The translations under genes were made by a program, and so were the position numbers. The notes under the pieces were generated by a model. The model was not told the DNA's origin, did not search any database, and saw nothing but the letters and a program-made list of their open reading frames with translations. From Actinomycetota bacterium (lineage in GTDB: Bacteria > Actinomycetota > AC-67), in assembly GCA_040905475.1 (NCBI GenBank), contig JBBDRM010000139.1, positions 34,450 through 73,025 on the forward strand: a stretch of DNA of 38,576 nucleotides. Reading direction: 5' to 3'. This document shows, piece after piece, positions 31,618-38,576 of this stretch. The first letter of the stretch is position 1, and each line of letters starts with the position of its first letter.

Positions 31618-33438
31618 GTGGCGCAGGACATCGGATCCGATCGCCGCATCGCAAGCCTCGTCGGCGGTCGCTACCAGATCACCGGCCTCATCGCCTCCGG
31701 CGGAATGGGTGAGGTCTTCCAAGCGCACGACCGCGTTCTGGATCGACGCGTCGCGCTGAAGGTCCTCCGTGCCGGCATCGGCTCCGACGCCGACTTCATC
31801 GAGCGCTTCCGCAAGGAAGCGACCATCGCCGGCCGTCTCTCGCATCCGAACATCGTCCAGGTCTACGACTTCGGCCGCGGCGAGGACGGCTCGGCCTACA
31901 TGGCCATGGAGTTCGTCGACGGACAGAACCTCCGCGAGGTCCTGAATGCGAACGGCCGCCTTCGTCCCGCGATCGCCTCACGGATCACCGCTCAGGTCTG
32001 CGCCGCGCTGGAGGCGGCTCGCAGGGCCGGGCTGGTCCATCGCGATGTGAAGCCGGAGAACATCCTCCTCACTGCGGACGGCGGCGTGAAGGTGGCCGAC
32101 TTCGGGCTCTCCCGCACGATGGCGGAGTCCCGCGCAACGCAGGCCGGCGTCCTGATGGGGACCGCGCACTACCTCGCGCCCGAACAGGTCGAAGGCCACC
32201 CGAGCGACCACCGGGCCGACATCTACGCGCTCGGCGTCGTGCTCTACGAGATGCTCACCGGTGAGACGCCGTTCACCGGAGACAACCCGCTCGTGATCGC
32301 CTATCAACGGGTGCGGAACGACGTGCCGAAGCCGAGCGCACGGGTCGGAGGCGTGCCGCCCGGGCTCGACCAGGTCGTCGCGCGAGCGACGGCGCGTGAC
32401 GCCGACAACCGCTTCGCTTCGGCCGCGGAGATGGGCGAGTCGCTCCGCGGCGCGACGCCGCGCTCGGACACCGGCGAGGTGAGCACGCTCGTCCATCCGA
32501 CGACGGCGATCCCGATCGGCACGCAGGAGACGATCCAGATCCGCCGCAGGCGCGGCCCGCGCTTCACGCGTCGTGGCCTCATCGTGGTTGCGGCGCTCGT
32601 GGCTGCGCTGCTCGCGTCGATCCCGCTCCTGACGGGCGCGCTGGCGCAGGTCGATGTCCCCGCGGTCCAAGGCGCCACGAAAGCAGACGCGCAAGCGACG
32701 CTCGAGAAGGCAGGCTTCAAGGTCGCAACAGAGACCGAGAATCACCCCGACATCGCAGCCGGACGCGTGATCCGGACCGATCCTGCGGCCGGGATCTCGG
32801 CGCGGAAGGGCTCGACGGTGAAACTGATCGTCTCGGCAGGGCCGGTGACGGTCCAGGTGCCGAACGTACGCAACATGAAGTTCGAGGAAGCCGAGAAGGA
32901 GCTGTCCGGCAAGGGCCTCGAGGTGATCAAGGTCGAGCAGTTCCACGCGACCGTCGCCAAAGGGCTCGTCATCGACCAGGACCAGAACCCGGGAGTGATC
33001 ATCACGCAAGACACGCCGATCACCCTCACCGTCTCCAAGGGCAAGGAGCGCGTCACCGTTCCCGACGTGATCGGCAAGACCGAAGCCGAGGCGACGCAGC
33101 TCTTGAGCGCGGCCGGGCTGCAGATCACGGTCGAGCGTTCAAACCACGCGACGGTCCCCGCCGGGCAGGTCATCGACCAGAGCCCCGGGAAGGGCGTCAA
33201 AGCCGACAAGGGCTCGAAGGTCAAGATCGTCGTCAGCAACGGGCCGCCGAAGGTGGCCGTGCCCGACCTCGGTTGCAAGACGCGCGCGGTCGCGGAAGAT
33301 ATGGCGGCGGCAGCCGGGCTCAAGATCAGCTTCGAGAACGATGGGAACAAGGTCGTTGACCAGACACCACCTCCAGGAACCCAAGTTCCTCGAGGATCGA
33401 CCGTCACCGCGCTCATGGGCAAAGGCGTGTACTGCTAG
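31618..33438 (+). CDS. PASTA-domain Ser/Thr protein kinase (PknB/StkP type)
   Basis: Membrane Ser/Thr kinase of 606 residues, thought to sense peptidoglycan fragments. The kinase domain has a glycine loop (ASGGMGEVF, about 26-34), catalytic Lys48, the HRDVKPEN loop at 141-148, DFG at 161-163, and the activation-loop end GTAHYLAPEQ. A basic juxtamembrane stretch leads to a single helix (about 313-336), then four PASTA domains to the C-terminus. The last PASTA domain has one cysteine (DLGCKTR), and the protein ends in Cys. The start is GTG at 31618 (GTG 31609 is also in frame), supported by the -10 at 31602. It is not next to pbpA, rodA or a phosphatase gene, so it is a solitary locus. Confidence 0.93.
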   Translation: MAQDIGSDRRIASLVGGRYQITGLIASGGMGEVFQAHDRVLDRRVALKVLRAGIGSDADFIERFRKEATIAGRLSHPNIVQVYDFGRGEDGSAYMAMEFVDGQNLREVLNANGRLRPAIASRITAQVCAALEAARRAGLVHRDVKPENILLTADGGVKVADFGLSRTMAESRATQAGVLMGTAHYLAPEQVEGHPSDHRADIYALGVVLYEMLTGETPFTGDNPLVIAYQRVRNDVPKPSARVGGVPPGLDQVVARATARDADNRFASAAEMGESLRGATPRSDTGEVSTLVHPTTAIPIGTQETIQIRRRRGPRFTRRGLIVVAALVAALLASIPLLTGALAQVDVPAVQGATKADAQATLEKAGFKVATETENHPDIAAGRVIRTDPAAGISARKGSTVKLIVSAGPVTVQVPNVRNMKFEEAEKELSGKGLEVIKVEQFHATVAKGLVIDQDQNPGVIITQDTPITLTVSKGKERVTVPDVIGKTEAEATQLLSAAGLQITVERSNHATVPAGQVIDQSPGKGVKADKGSKVKIVVSNGPPKVAVPDLGCKTRAVAEDMAAAAGLKISFENDGNKVVDQTPPPGTQVPRGSTVTALMGKGVYC

Positions 33439-33454
33439 CCGTTTAACCGCCGCC

Positions 33455-33460
33455 TATACT
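33455..33460 (+). promoter_or_regulatory. -10 element of the EamA transporter gene
   Basis: TATACT ends 8 nt before the GTG at 33469 with no ribosome site, again a leaderless arrangement. It lies in the 30-nt gap after the kinase stop. Confidence 0.5.
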
Positions 33461-33468
33461 CCCCGGCC

Positions 33469-34395
33469 GTGCGGGAGCCGGGCGTTCGAAGGTTCTGGTG
33501 GGTCGCGGCTCTGCTCGGCGTCACCGCAGCTTGGGGGGCCGCCTTCCCGGTCGTGAAGTGCGCCTTGGAGCGCTGTTCGGATATCCGCGGCGGGCTCGGT
33601 CTCGATTCGGTCGATCGGCCGACCGAGCCGCTCCTGTTCCTGTCGCTCCGATTCGCGATCGCGGCGGTCGTCGTGGGCGCTGCATCGATACCGATGCTTC
33701 GCCGTTTGACCCGCCGCCAGGTGATCGTGGGCTGCGGGATCGGCCTGGCTCTCTGCGCGGGATACGTCTTCCAGACGTTCGGCCTCGAGCGGACCACGGC
33801 TTCCAACGCCGGCTTCCTCACCGGGCTCTACGTCGTGCTGACCCCGCTCCTCGGCGCGGTGGTGCTCCGCAAGCTCCCCGCCGGGTCGACCGCGGCGGGA
33901 GCCGTGATCGCGTTCGCCGGCCTTCTCTTGATCGCGTCGCCGACCGGCGTGAGGATCGGGCTCGGCGACGGGCTCGTCGTGGTGTGCGCTTTCTGCTTCG
34001 CGATCCACTTCCTGCTTCTCGGACGGTTCGCCGGAAGCGCGCCGCTGGCGGCACTCGTGACGCTGCAGCTCGGCGTGACGGCCGTCGTGACCGGCTTACT
34101 CTCGGTCGCGACCGAGCGGGCTCCCATCCCGACCGAATCGGGCATCTGGGTCGCGATCCTCGCCACCGCGATCCTCGCGACCGTCTTCGCGTTCTTCATC
34201 CAGACGGGAGCGCAGCGGTTCATCCCGCCCTCGCGCACGGCGGTGATCCTCACGATGGAGTCGCCGATGGCCGCGCTGTTCGGCTTCCTGATGCTGAACG
34301 AACGGCTCACCGCGCGCGGATGGATCGGCGGGGGGCTGATCGTGGCGGGGATGTTGGTCGCGGAGCTCATGGCTCCGGCGAAGGAAGAAGTGTAG
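33469..34395 (+). CDS. DMT-superfamily transporter, EamA domains
   Basis: Membrane protein of 308 residues with two EamA repeats and about ten helices. The first helix begins WWVAALLGVTAAWGAAFPVVK. The repeat ends show the usual helix with ASNAGFLTGLYVVLTPLLGAVVL in the first half and RTAVILTMESPMAALFGFLMLNE in the second. Members export amino acids or other metabolites. The substrate is not visible here; the neighbouring DAHP synthase makes an aromatic-related metabolite possible, but that is only context. It ends 3 nt from a convergent small gene. Confidence 0.9.
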   Translation: MREPGVRRFWWVAALLGVTAAWGAAFPVVKCALERCSDIRGGLGLDSVDRPTEPLLFLSLRFAIAAVVVGAASIPMLRRLTRRQVIVGCGIGLALCAGYVFQTFGLERTTASNAGFLTGLYVVLTPLLGAVVLRKLPAGSTAAGAVIAFAGLLLIASPTGVRIGLGDGLVVVCAFCFAIHFLLLGRFAGSAPLAALVTLQLGVTAVVTGLLSVATERAPIPTESGIWVAILATAILATVFAFFIQTGAQRFIPPSRTAVILTMESPMAALFGFLMLNERLTARGWIGGGLIVAGMLVAELMAPAKEEV

Positions 34396-34398
34396 CGG

Positions 34399-34461
34399 TT
34401 AGATCTTGCGGTAGCGGCGGCGTGCGATCAGCTGCGCCACGAAATGAGCGAAAGCGGTCAT
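34399..34461 (-). CDS. Possible 20-residue microprotein
   Basis: A tiny frame starting ATG 34461, with GGAG 8 nt upstream that lies inside the end of the preceding gene (stop TGA, one base, ATG). The peptide starts MTAFAHFVAQLI and ends in a strongly basic ARRRYRKI, so it would be an amphipathic cationic helix. At 20 residues chance cannot be excluded; the tight coupling and ribosome site are the support. Confidence 0.4.
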   Translation of the reverse strand: MTAFAHFVAQLIARRRYRKI

Positions 34462-34462
34462 C

Positions 34463-34738
34463 TCAGTTGCTCCAGGTCGAAAGCGGGCCGGCTTCGCGTG
34501 CGAAGGCCGCTTCCCACATCGCGCCGAGGATCAGGGGCATCAGGTTCGCGAGCGGCGCACCCTTTTGATTGGGCATGGGCGGAAGGCCGCTGTCGTTGAT
34601 GTGGGTGTAGTTCAGGCCCGAAGCGGTTACGCCTGCGTAGGTACCTTCGGCTGGTGCGAACGCGTCCCCTGCGTAGCCCACTCGACCCCAAACAGCCTGG
34701 TTACCGAGGGTGTTCTTCGGGTCCGCGATCCGGTCCAT
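34463..34738 (-). CDS. Small protein of unknown function (91 residues)
   Basis: Small protein with a non-shadow composition: Asn-, Gly- and Ala-rich, with few Arg residues. It includes DPKNTLGNQAVWGRVGYAGD, TASGLNYTHINDSG, and a hydrophobic C-terminal stretch (LANLMPLILGAMWEAAF). No signal peptide is seen. The ATG at 34738 has AGGAG 7 nt upstream and is preferred over an in-frame ATG 14 codons earlier. It is followed after one base by the 20-residue frame, suggesting a two-gene unit. Not recognised as any family; it could be a secreted small peptide, a peptide precursor or a structural protein. Confidence 0.6.
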   Translation of the reverse strand: MDRIADPKNTLGNQAVWGRVGYAGDAFAPAEGTYAGVTASGLNYTHINDSGLPPMPNQKGAPLANLMPLILGAMWEAAFAREAGPLSTWSN

Positions 34739-35030
34739 CGTCTGGCTCCTTGGCGGCTTCGCTAGCATCTTCGGCGCCACGTGACGCCCCTTGACCGTCC
34801 ATTCAGCCTGTTTCTGCGTGTACAGATGGACTACCGAGCTGGGACGATCGACCTACCTTCCGTGGGGTCCAAGGAGCTGAACGCACTACCTCGGAGCCCG
34901 TACACATTGAAGAACGACGAGGGATGAGAGGGTGACGTAGTACCAGGGTCCCTTCTTACATCCCTCAAATGGGTGGTTCGCGGGGAACCCCTGAACCGTC
35001 CCGATGAGGACGCTCCCGCTCCCGAGAACC
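34739..35030. other. Intergenic region between divergent units, little recognisable
   Basis: About 290 bp without a convincing gene. Its GC content is visibly lower than that of its neighbours. It presumably holds the promoter of the microprotein pair on the minus strand, but no good -10/-35 pair was found. A 33-codon frame on the plus strand (34826-34927) lacks a ribosome site and is not called. Confidence 0.5.
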
Positions 35031-35060
35031 TTGACAGGGCGAGCGAACCGCACCTACCAT
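35031..35060 (+). promoter_or_regulatory. Strong promoter of the DAHP synthase leader
   Basis: Consensus TTGACA (35031-35036), an 18-nt spacer and TACCAT (35055-35060). Transcription would start around 35067-35070, at or just before the leader peptide ATG at 35070, so the leader peptide is probably translated from a leaderless mRNA. Confidence 0.8.
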
Positions 35061-35069
35061 CCGGCCACG

Positions 35070-35129
35070 ATGCAGCGGTATTACTGGTTCTTCGGCACCT
35101 CCGGACGCCCGGGGGCTGAGGCCGTCTAG
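35070..35129 (+). CDS. Aromatic leader peptide MQRYYWFFGTSGRPGAEAV
   Basis: A 19-residue peptide with five aromatic codons in a row, Tyr-Tyr-Trp-Phe-Phe (35079-35093), encoded directly after a consensus promoter and 87 nt before the DAHP synthase gene. This is the arrangement of transcription attenuation: ribosome stalling at the aromatic codons when charged tRNA is scarce should change RNA folding downstream. Here all three aromatic end-products of the pathway are sensed in one run of codons. Confidence 0.85.
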   Translation: MQRYYWFFGTSGRPGAEAV

Positions 35130-35183
35130 AGCCGAAGCCGCAAGAGCCAGCCCCGGGCAGACCGCCCGGGGCGTTTCGTTTCT
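35107..35183 (+). terminator. Attenuator: competing antiterminator and terminator
   Basis: The terminator is CCCCGGGC (35151-35158) with GCCCGGGG (35164-35171), followed by CGTTTCGTTTCT. The alternative is GCCCGGGGGCTG (35107-35118, inside the leader-peptide frame) with CAGCCCCGGGC (35148-35158), with one bulge. The two structures share the 35151-35158 strand, so they exclude each other. A ribosome stalled at the aromatic codons leaves 35107-35118 free for the antiterminator; a ribosome at the stop (35127) covers it and favours termination. Confidence 0.8.
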
Positions 35184-35215
35184 AGAGCCCGGGCGCCAGG
35201 TGGGAGGAGACGGAC

Positions 35216-36265
35216 ATGGTGGTGGTGATGAGCCCGGCAGCGACCGACGAAGAAGTCGCGGCCGTGGTCGAGGTTATCGAGGACGCCGGCGGCGAGACCT
35301 TCGTCTCCCGCGGGAAGCACCGCACCCTTGTGGGCCTCGTCGGCGACACCGAGCGCTTCATGGCCCTGCCCCTGCCCGGCATGCCCGGCGTGGATCAGGT
35401 GATCCGGGTCGGCAAGCCCTACAAGCTCGTCGCCGCCGAGTCGCGTCCCACCCCGTCGGCCGTCCAGGTCGGGCCGGTGACGATCGGGCGCGACCGCTTC
35501 TGCGTCATCGCCGGGCCCTGCGCGATCGAGACCGAAGACCAGGCGATGACCTCAGCCCGCGCGGCCAAGGCCGCAGGAGCCCACGTGCTCCGCGGCGACG
35601 CGTACAAGCACCGGACCTCGCCGTACGCCTTCCAGGGCCTCGCGAGAAAAGGCCTCGAGATCCTGGCGCAGATGCGCGCGGAAACGGGCCTGCCGGTCGT
35701 GACCGAGGTGCTGCAAACCTCGGACGTCGAGGTCGTCGCCTCCTACGCCGACATCATCCGGATCGGCGCCCGGAACATGCAGAACTTCCAGTTGCTCCGC
35801 GAGGTCGGACGCATGGGCCGTCCCGTGATGCTCAAGCGGGGTTTGTCGGCCACGATCGAGGAATGGCTCATGGCCGCCGAGTACATCGCACAGCAAGGGA
35901 ACGAGGACATCATCCTCTGCGAACGTGGGATCCGGACCTACGAGCCGATGACCCGCAACACGCTGGACCTTTCGTCGGTGCCGCTGATCCACCGGCTGTC
36001 CCACCTTCCGGTGATCGTCGACCCCTCGCACTCGAGCGGCAAGCGCGAACTCGTCGCGCCGTTGGCGCTCGCGGCGGTGGCGGTGGGCGCCGACGGCGTC
36101 ATGATCGACATCCATCCGCACCCGGAGACGGCTCTGTGCGACGGCCCGCAGGCCTTGACCATCGAGGAGCTGTCCCCGCTGGTGGCCGACATGGCAAAGG
36201 TTGCGGCCGCCGTCGGCCGCTCGCTCGCGAAATCATCCCGAGGACTCAGCGCCGTCGGCGAATAG
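35216..36265 (+). CDS. aroF: 3-deoxy-7-phosphoheptulonate (DAHP) synthase, type I beta
   Basis: First enzyme of the shikimate pathway, condensing phosphoenolpyruvate and erythrose 4-phosphate. The 349-residue protein has an N-terminal ferredoxin-like regulatory domain (about 1-70, [17 protein letters not shown]...), as in Thermotoga-type DAHP synthase. The barrel follows with [81 protein letters not shown] and DIHPHPE. Cys, His, Glu and Asp metal ligands fall in these motifs. The ATG at 35216 has GGGAGGAG 7 nt upstream. The gene lies behind an aromatic leader peptide and attenuator. It has no chorismate mutase fusion. Confidence 0.95.
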   Translation: MVVVMSPAATDEEVAAVVEVIEDAGGETFVSRGKHRTLVGLVGDTERFMALPLPGMPGVDQVIRVGKPYKLVAAESRPTPSAVQVGPVTIGRDRFCVIAGPCAIETEDQAMTSARAAKAAGAHVLRGDAYKHRTSPYAFQGLARKGLEILAQMRAETGLPVVTEVLQTSDVEVVASYADIIRIGARNMQNFQLLREVGRMGRPVMLKRGLSATIEEWLMAAEYIAQQGNEDIILCERGIRTYEPMTRNTLDLSSVPLIHRLSHLPVIVDPSHSSGKRELVAPLALAAVAVGADGVMIDIHPHPETALCDGPQALTIEELSPLVADMAKVAAAVGRSLAKSSRGLSAVGE

Positions 36266-36332
36266 CCTTCCGGTTTCCCCTATTCGGCCGGTTCCGGTCC
36301 CGGGATGATCGTCCCCGAGCCCGGACGGACCA

Positions 36333-36361
36333 TTGCTGCGCCCGGAGACGAAGCCTAGATT
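36333..36361 (+). promoter_or_regulatory. Promoter of the secreted hypothetical gene
   Basis: TTGCTG (36333-36338), a 17-nt spacer and TAGATT (36356-36361). The transcript would start near 36368, with a 30-nt leader containing GGGGAGG before the ATG at 36398. Confidence 0.55.
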
Positions 36362-36397
36362 GGTCACATCGTTTCTGGGGGCCGAGGGGAGGTCGCG

Positions 36398-36934
36398 ATG
36401 CGATCCGTCCAGTTCCGTAGGTTCCGACTCATCGTGCCGATCGCGCTCTTGTCGCTCGGCGTACTTTCGTTTGGGATGAGCCTCCAAGTTGGAGCCCGAG
36501 GCACGAATACCAACGATGAGGTCACGGTGGTGAATCTCTCGGGTGGTCCCGTGAGCACGACCGATAACAATGTCTCCGTTACGATCCCATTGAACGGTGC
36601 CGCGTCGTACACGTTCACCCAGAAGGCCGGAACCGCCGTACAGCTGATCGCGACCACTGAGATCGACGACAGCGACGCTACCGCCTGCGCGTGGCACGTC
36701 ATCGTCTACGGCGACAAGCTCCAAGCGCGCATCGACGGCGCCACCGAGAAGGGCGAAGTCGGCGAGGGATCGGGCATCGGGGGACTCGCCGCCCCCGCGA
36801 CCGACACCGTGATTACGATCCAGGCGCTCGTTCGCGAGTTAGACCAGTGCGACCAAGAGGTCGAGGGGATAGCCGACGAGGACACGATCACCGTGAACTC
36901 GCTTCGGGTTTCGGTGATCACGCTCCGCAATTAG
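36398..36934 (+). CDS. Secreted or anchored hypothetical protein
   Basis: Protein of 178 residues with a basic N-terminus and one hydrophobic segment (about 11-30), either a signal peptide or an anchor. The rest is Thr/Val/Asp-rich with alternating strands (DEVTVVNLSGGPVSTTDNN, VSVTIPLNGAASYTFTQKAG, VQLIATTEIDD), suggesting an extracytoplasmic beta-sandwich. Two cysteines (in TACAW and DQCDQ) may form a disulfide. Not recognised as a named family. It stands just before a two-component system; whether it is sensed or regulated by that system is unknown. Confidence 0.8.
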   Translation: MRSVQFRRFRLIVPIALLSLGVLSFGMSLQVGARGTNTNDEVTVVNLSGGPVSTTDNNVSVTIPLNGAASYTFTQKAGTAVQLIATTEIDDSDATACAWHVIVYGDKLQARIDGATEKGEVGEGSGIGGLAAPATDTVITIQALVRELDQCDQEVEGIADEDTITVNSLRVSVITLRN

Positions 36935-36966
36935 CCATCGCTCACTCGGTTCTCAGATTCTGGGAC

Positions 36967-36972
36967 TAGCCT
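36967..36972 (+). promoter_or_regulatory. -10 element of the response regulator gene
   Basis: TAGCCT ends 7 nt before the GTG at 36980. No ribosome site precedes the start, so the mRNA is probably leaderless. Confidence 0.4.
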
Positions 36973-36979
36973 GAGAGCC

Positions 36980-37651
36980 GTGATGGGTGGACGTGTCCTG
37001 GTCGTCGACGACGACCGCAGGCTTCGGGACATGCTCAGACGCGTCCTCGAGGCCGAGGGCTTCACGGTCGACACCGCCGAGGACGGCGGGCACGCCCTGG
37101 CGGCGATATCGCAGCGAGCTTTCGATCTGGTCGTGCTCGACGTGCTCATGCCCGGCGTGGACGGGCTCGGGGTCGCGCGGCGGCTGCGCCAGCGAGGCGA
37201 TCCCACGCCCATCCTGATGTTGACCGCGCGCGACGGCGTCGCCGACCGGGTCGCCGGCCTCGACGCCGGCGCCGACGACTACCTCGTCAAGCCGTTCGCG
37301 CTCGACGAGCTCATGGCGCGGGTGCGGGCGTTGCTCCGGCGAGCGACCGGCGAGTCGGGCGAACTGCTTCGGTTCGCCGACGTCGAGGTCGACCCGCGCA
37401 CGCGGCAGGTGACCCGCGGCGGCCGGGTGATCGAGCTCACCGCGAAGGAATGGGAGCTACTCGACTTCTTCATGCGCGAGCCGAAGGCGGTTCACGACCG
37501 GTACCGGATCCTCGACGAGGTCTGGCGCGGGGAAGAAGTGGCATCGAACGTCCTCGAGGTGTACGTCGGGTACCTGCGTCGCAAGCTCGGTGAGCCGCAA
37601 CTGATCCAAACGGTACGCGGCGTGGGATACACGCTCAAGGAGCCGTCGTGA
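36980..37651 (+). CDS. OmpR-family response regulator
   Basis: Regulator of 223 residues. The receiver domain has the acidic pair Asp10/Asp11, phospho-acceptor Asp54 (VVLDVLMPG), Thr82 (MLTARD) and Lys104 (LVKPF). The C-terminal winged helix has [13 protein letters not shown] and [10 protein letters not shown]...[12 protein letters not shown]. It resembles the MprA/TcrX branch. The start is GTG at 36980, with ATG at 36983 also possible. Its stop overlaps the kinase start as GTGA, a normal pairing. Confidence 0.93.
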   Translation: MMGGRVLVVDDDRRLRDMLRRVLEAEGFTVDTAEDGGHALAAISQRAFDLVVLDVLMPGVDGLGVARRLRQRGDPTPILMLTARDGVADRVAGLDAGADDYLVKPFALDELMARVRALLRRATGESGELLRFADVEVDPRTRQVTRGGRVIELTAKEWELLDFFMREPKAVHDRYRILDEVWRGEEVASNVLEVYVGYLRRKLGEPQLIQTVRGVGYTLKEPS

Positions 37652-38576
37652 GCCTGCGGGCACGACTCACGCTGATCTCGACGGTCGTGCTGACCGTCGT
37701 CATCGCCATCTTCGGGGCCGGCGTGTACGTTCTGCTCGAACGGAACCTCCGCTCGCGTATCGATTCCGGATTGGTTCAGCGCGCCGCAGAGGTTGGACGC
37801 GCGATGCACGTCGCCCCCGGCCAAGTGGCGATCAACACCTTCGGGTTCAGTAAGCGCAACACCTACATCCAGATCGTCGACGCAGACGGGACGGTCGCCG
37901 CGCGGTCGGACGCGCTCGGGCCCGTCGTCCTGCCGGTGGACGAACCCGTCTTGCAGGTGGGGCAGGGCAAGCGTGAGCCGTTCACGAGAGATGTCAACGT
38001 CGACGGAACGGCACTACGCGTCTACGCCAAGCCTCTGGTCGACCAGCTCGGGGCTCCGGTGGGAACCGTGCTCGTAGCGGCTCCGATCGACGACGTCGAG
38101 GACACGCTTAGCCGGCTCCGGCAGATCTTGCTCCTCGCCGGTCTCGCCGGGATCGCACTCGCCGCCGGACTATCGTGGCGTTCCGCGAGGACGGCGCTCC
38201 GGCCGGTCGAGGAGATCGGCGCGACGGCGCAACAGATCGGGATGACCGGCGATCTTTCCCGGCGCGTTCCGGCGGGAGGCTCAGACGAGCTCGGCCGGCT
38301 CGCGGAGGCGTTCAACACGATGCTGGTGCGGCTCGAGGCCGCCCAGAACGCGCTCTCTCGATCGCTCGCGACCCAACGGCGGTTCGTCGACGATGCCTCA
38401 CACGAGCTGCGCACCCCCCTCACGATCATGCGCGGGAACCTCGAGGTCGTCGCGCGCAACCCGGCGATGCCGGAACACGAGCGAGCGGCGGCGCTTCGCG
38501 ACTCGATCGAGGAAGCCGAGCGGATGACGCGTCTCGTCGACGAGGCGCTGTCTAGTCGATTCGGGCGATCTGCCGG
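37648..38576 (+). CDS. Sensor histidine kinase, partial (cut by window edge)
   Basis: Partner kinase of the upstream regulator; 309 residues are visible and the frame is still open at the end. It has an N-terminal helix (about 5-29), an extracytoplasmic sensor region to about 150, a second helix (about 155-172), a HAMP domain (about 175-230, with [14 protein letters not shown] and [13 protein letters not shown]), and the dimerisation H-box with His252 in [16 protein letters not shown]. The ATP-binding domain lies beyond the edge. The last visible residues ([14 protein letters not shown]) differ slightly from the usual LVDDLLLLAR pattern; a sequence error near the contig end is possible. Confidence 0.92.
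   Translation, partial: MSLRARLTLISTVVLTVVIAIFGAGVYVLLERNLRSRIDSGLVQRAAEVGRAMHVAPGQVAINTFGFSKRNTYIQIVDADGTVAARSDALGPVVLPVDEPVLQVGQGKREPFTRDVNVDGTALRVYAKPLVDQLGAPVGTVLVAAPIDDVEDTLSRLRQILLLAGLAGIALAAGLSWRSARTALRPVEEIGATAQQIGMTGDLSRRVPAGGSDELGRLAEAFNTMLVRLEAAQNALSRSLATQRRFVDDASHELRTPLTIMRGNLEVVARNPAMPEHERAAALRDSIEEAERMTRLVDEALSSRFGRSA

Noticed and set aside
34826-34927. 33-codon frame on the plus strand in the gap before the DAHP synthase leader
   Set aside because: No ribosome site, no suitable -10 at the leaderless distance, and no recognisable sequence.

Overview
The window is about 38.6 kb of high-GC bacterial chromosome. It is densely packed, with many 1 to 4 nt start/stop overlaps and frequent GTG starts. 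Several signs point to Actinomycetota: a DUF3040 protein, a DUF6504 protein, a class II GlpX as the fructose bisphosphatase, a PASTA-domain PknB-type kinase, an exact TCGAAC-N4-GTTCGA actinobacterial SOS box, and many apparently leaderless genes. A thiamine operon with ThiH rather than the aerobic ThiO hints at a deep-branching or facultatively anaerobic lineage. The exact taxon cannot be told from the sequence alone. No phage, transposon, CRISPR array or rRNA was seen; the window is mostly core chromosome with a few unusual islands.

Layout. 0-6.4 kb: a peptide-type ABC solute-binding lipoprotein (-), then moxR, a DUF58 gene and a TgpA-like transglutaminase (+), the last two overlapping by 187 nt. 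6.4-12.9 kb (-): a MerR regulator, DUF3040, a crotonase, dinB and an error-prone dnaE2; the dnaE2-dinB-crotonase genes are a tight operon. 12.9-13.6 kb: a tRNA-like gene followed by two hairpins, an inverted copy of its own 5' half and a strong intrinsic terminator, then DUF6504 (-) with a LexA-type box upstream. 13.7-18.2 kb (+): a LolD/MacB-like ABC exporter (ATPase plus a 941-residue FtsX permease) and a Tat/lipoprotein with a thioredoxin-like domain. 18.2-21.9 kb: an S51-like peptidase (-), a gamma-carbonic-anhydrase-like protein, glpX and a secreted phosphodiester glycosidase (+). 21.9-24.7 kb (+): cystathionine beta-synthase with an N-terminal extension, plus a cystathionine gamma-synthase/lyase, together a transsulfuration pair. 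24.7-27.3 kb (-): an unknown gene, an SRPBCC-like/MFS fusion and a small lipoprotein.

27.3-30.3 kb (-): a thiGHSE operon under a TPP riboswitch; its ThiS carries three residues after the Gly-Gly. 30.3-33.4 kb: an unknown small protein and an NDUFA9-like SDR (-), divergent from a PASTA Ser/Thr kinase (+). 33.5-36.3 kb: an EamA exporter (+), a convergent pair of microprotein genes (-), and a DAHP synthase preceded by an aromatic-residue leader peptide (Tyr-Tyr-Trp-Phe-Phe) and an attenuator. 36.4-38.6 kb (+): a secreted protein of unknown function and an OmpR/sensor-kinase pair, the kinase cut by the window edge.

The most notable items are the tRNA/inverted-half-tRNA/terminator locus, the DAHP synthase leader-peptide attenuator, the SOS box at DUF6504, the extended ThiS C-terminus, the microprotein pair, and a repeated arrangement in which a TAnnnT -10 element lies 6-10 nt before the start codon with no Shine-Dalgarno sequence (leaderless genes).
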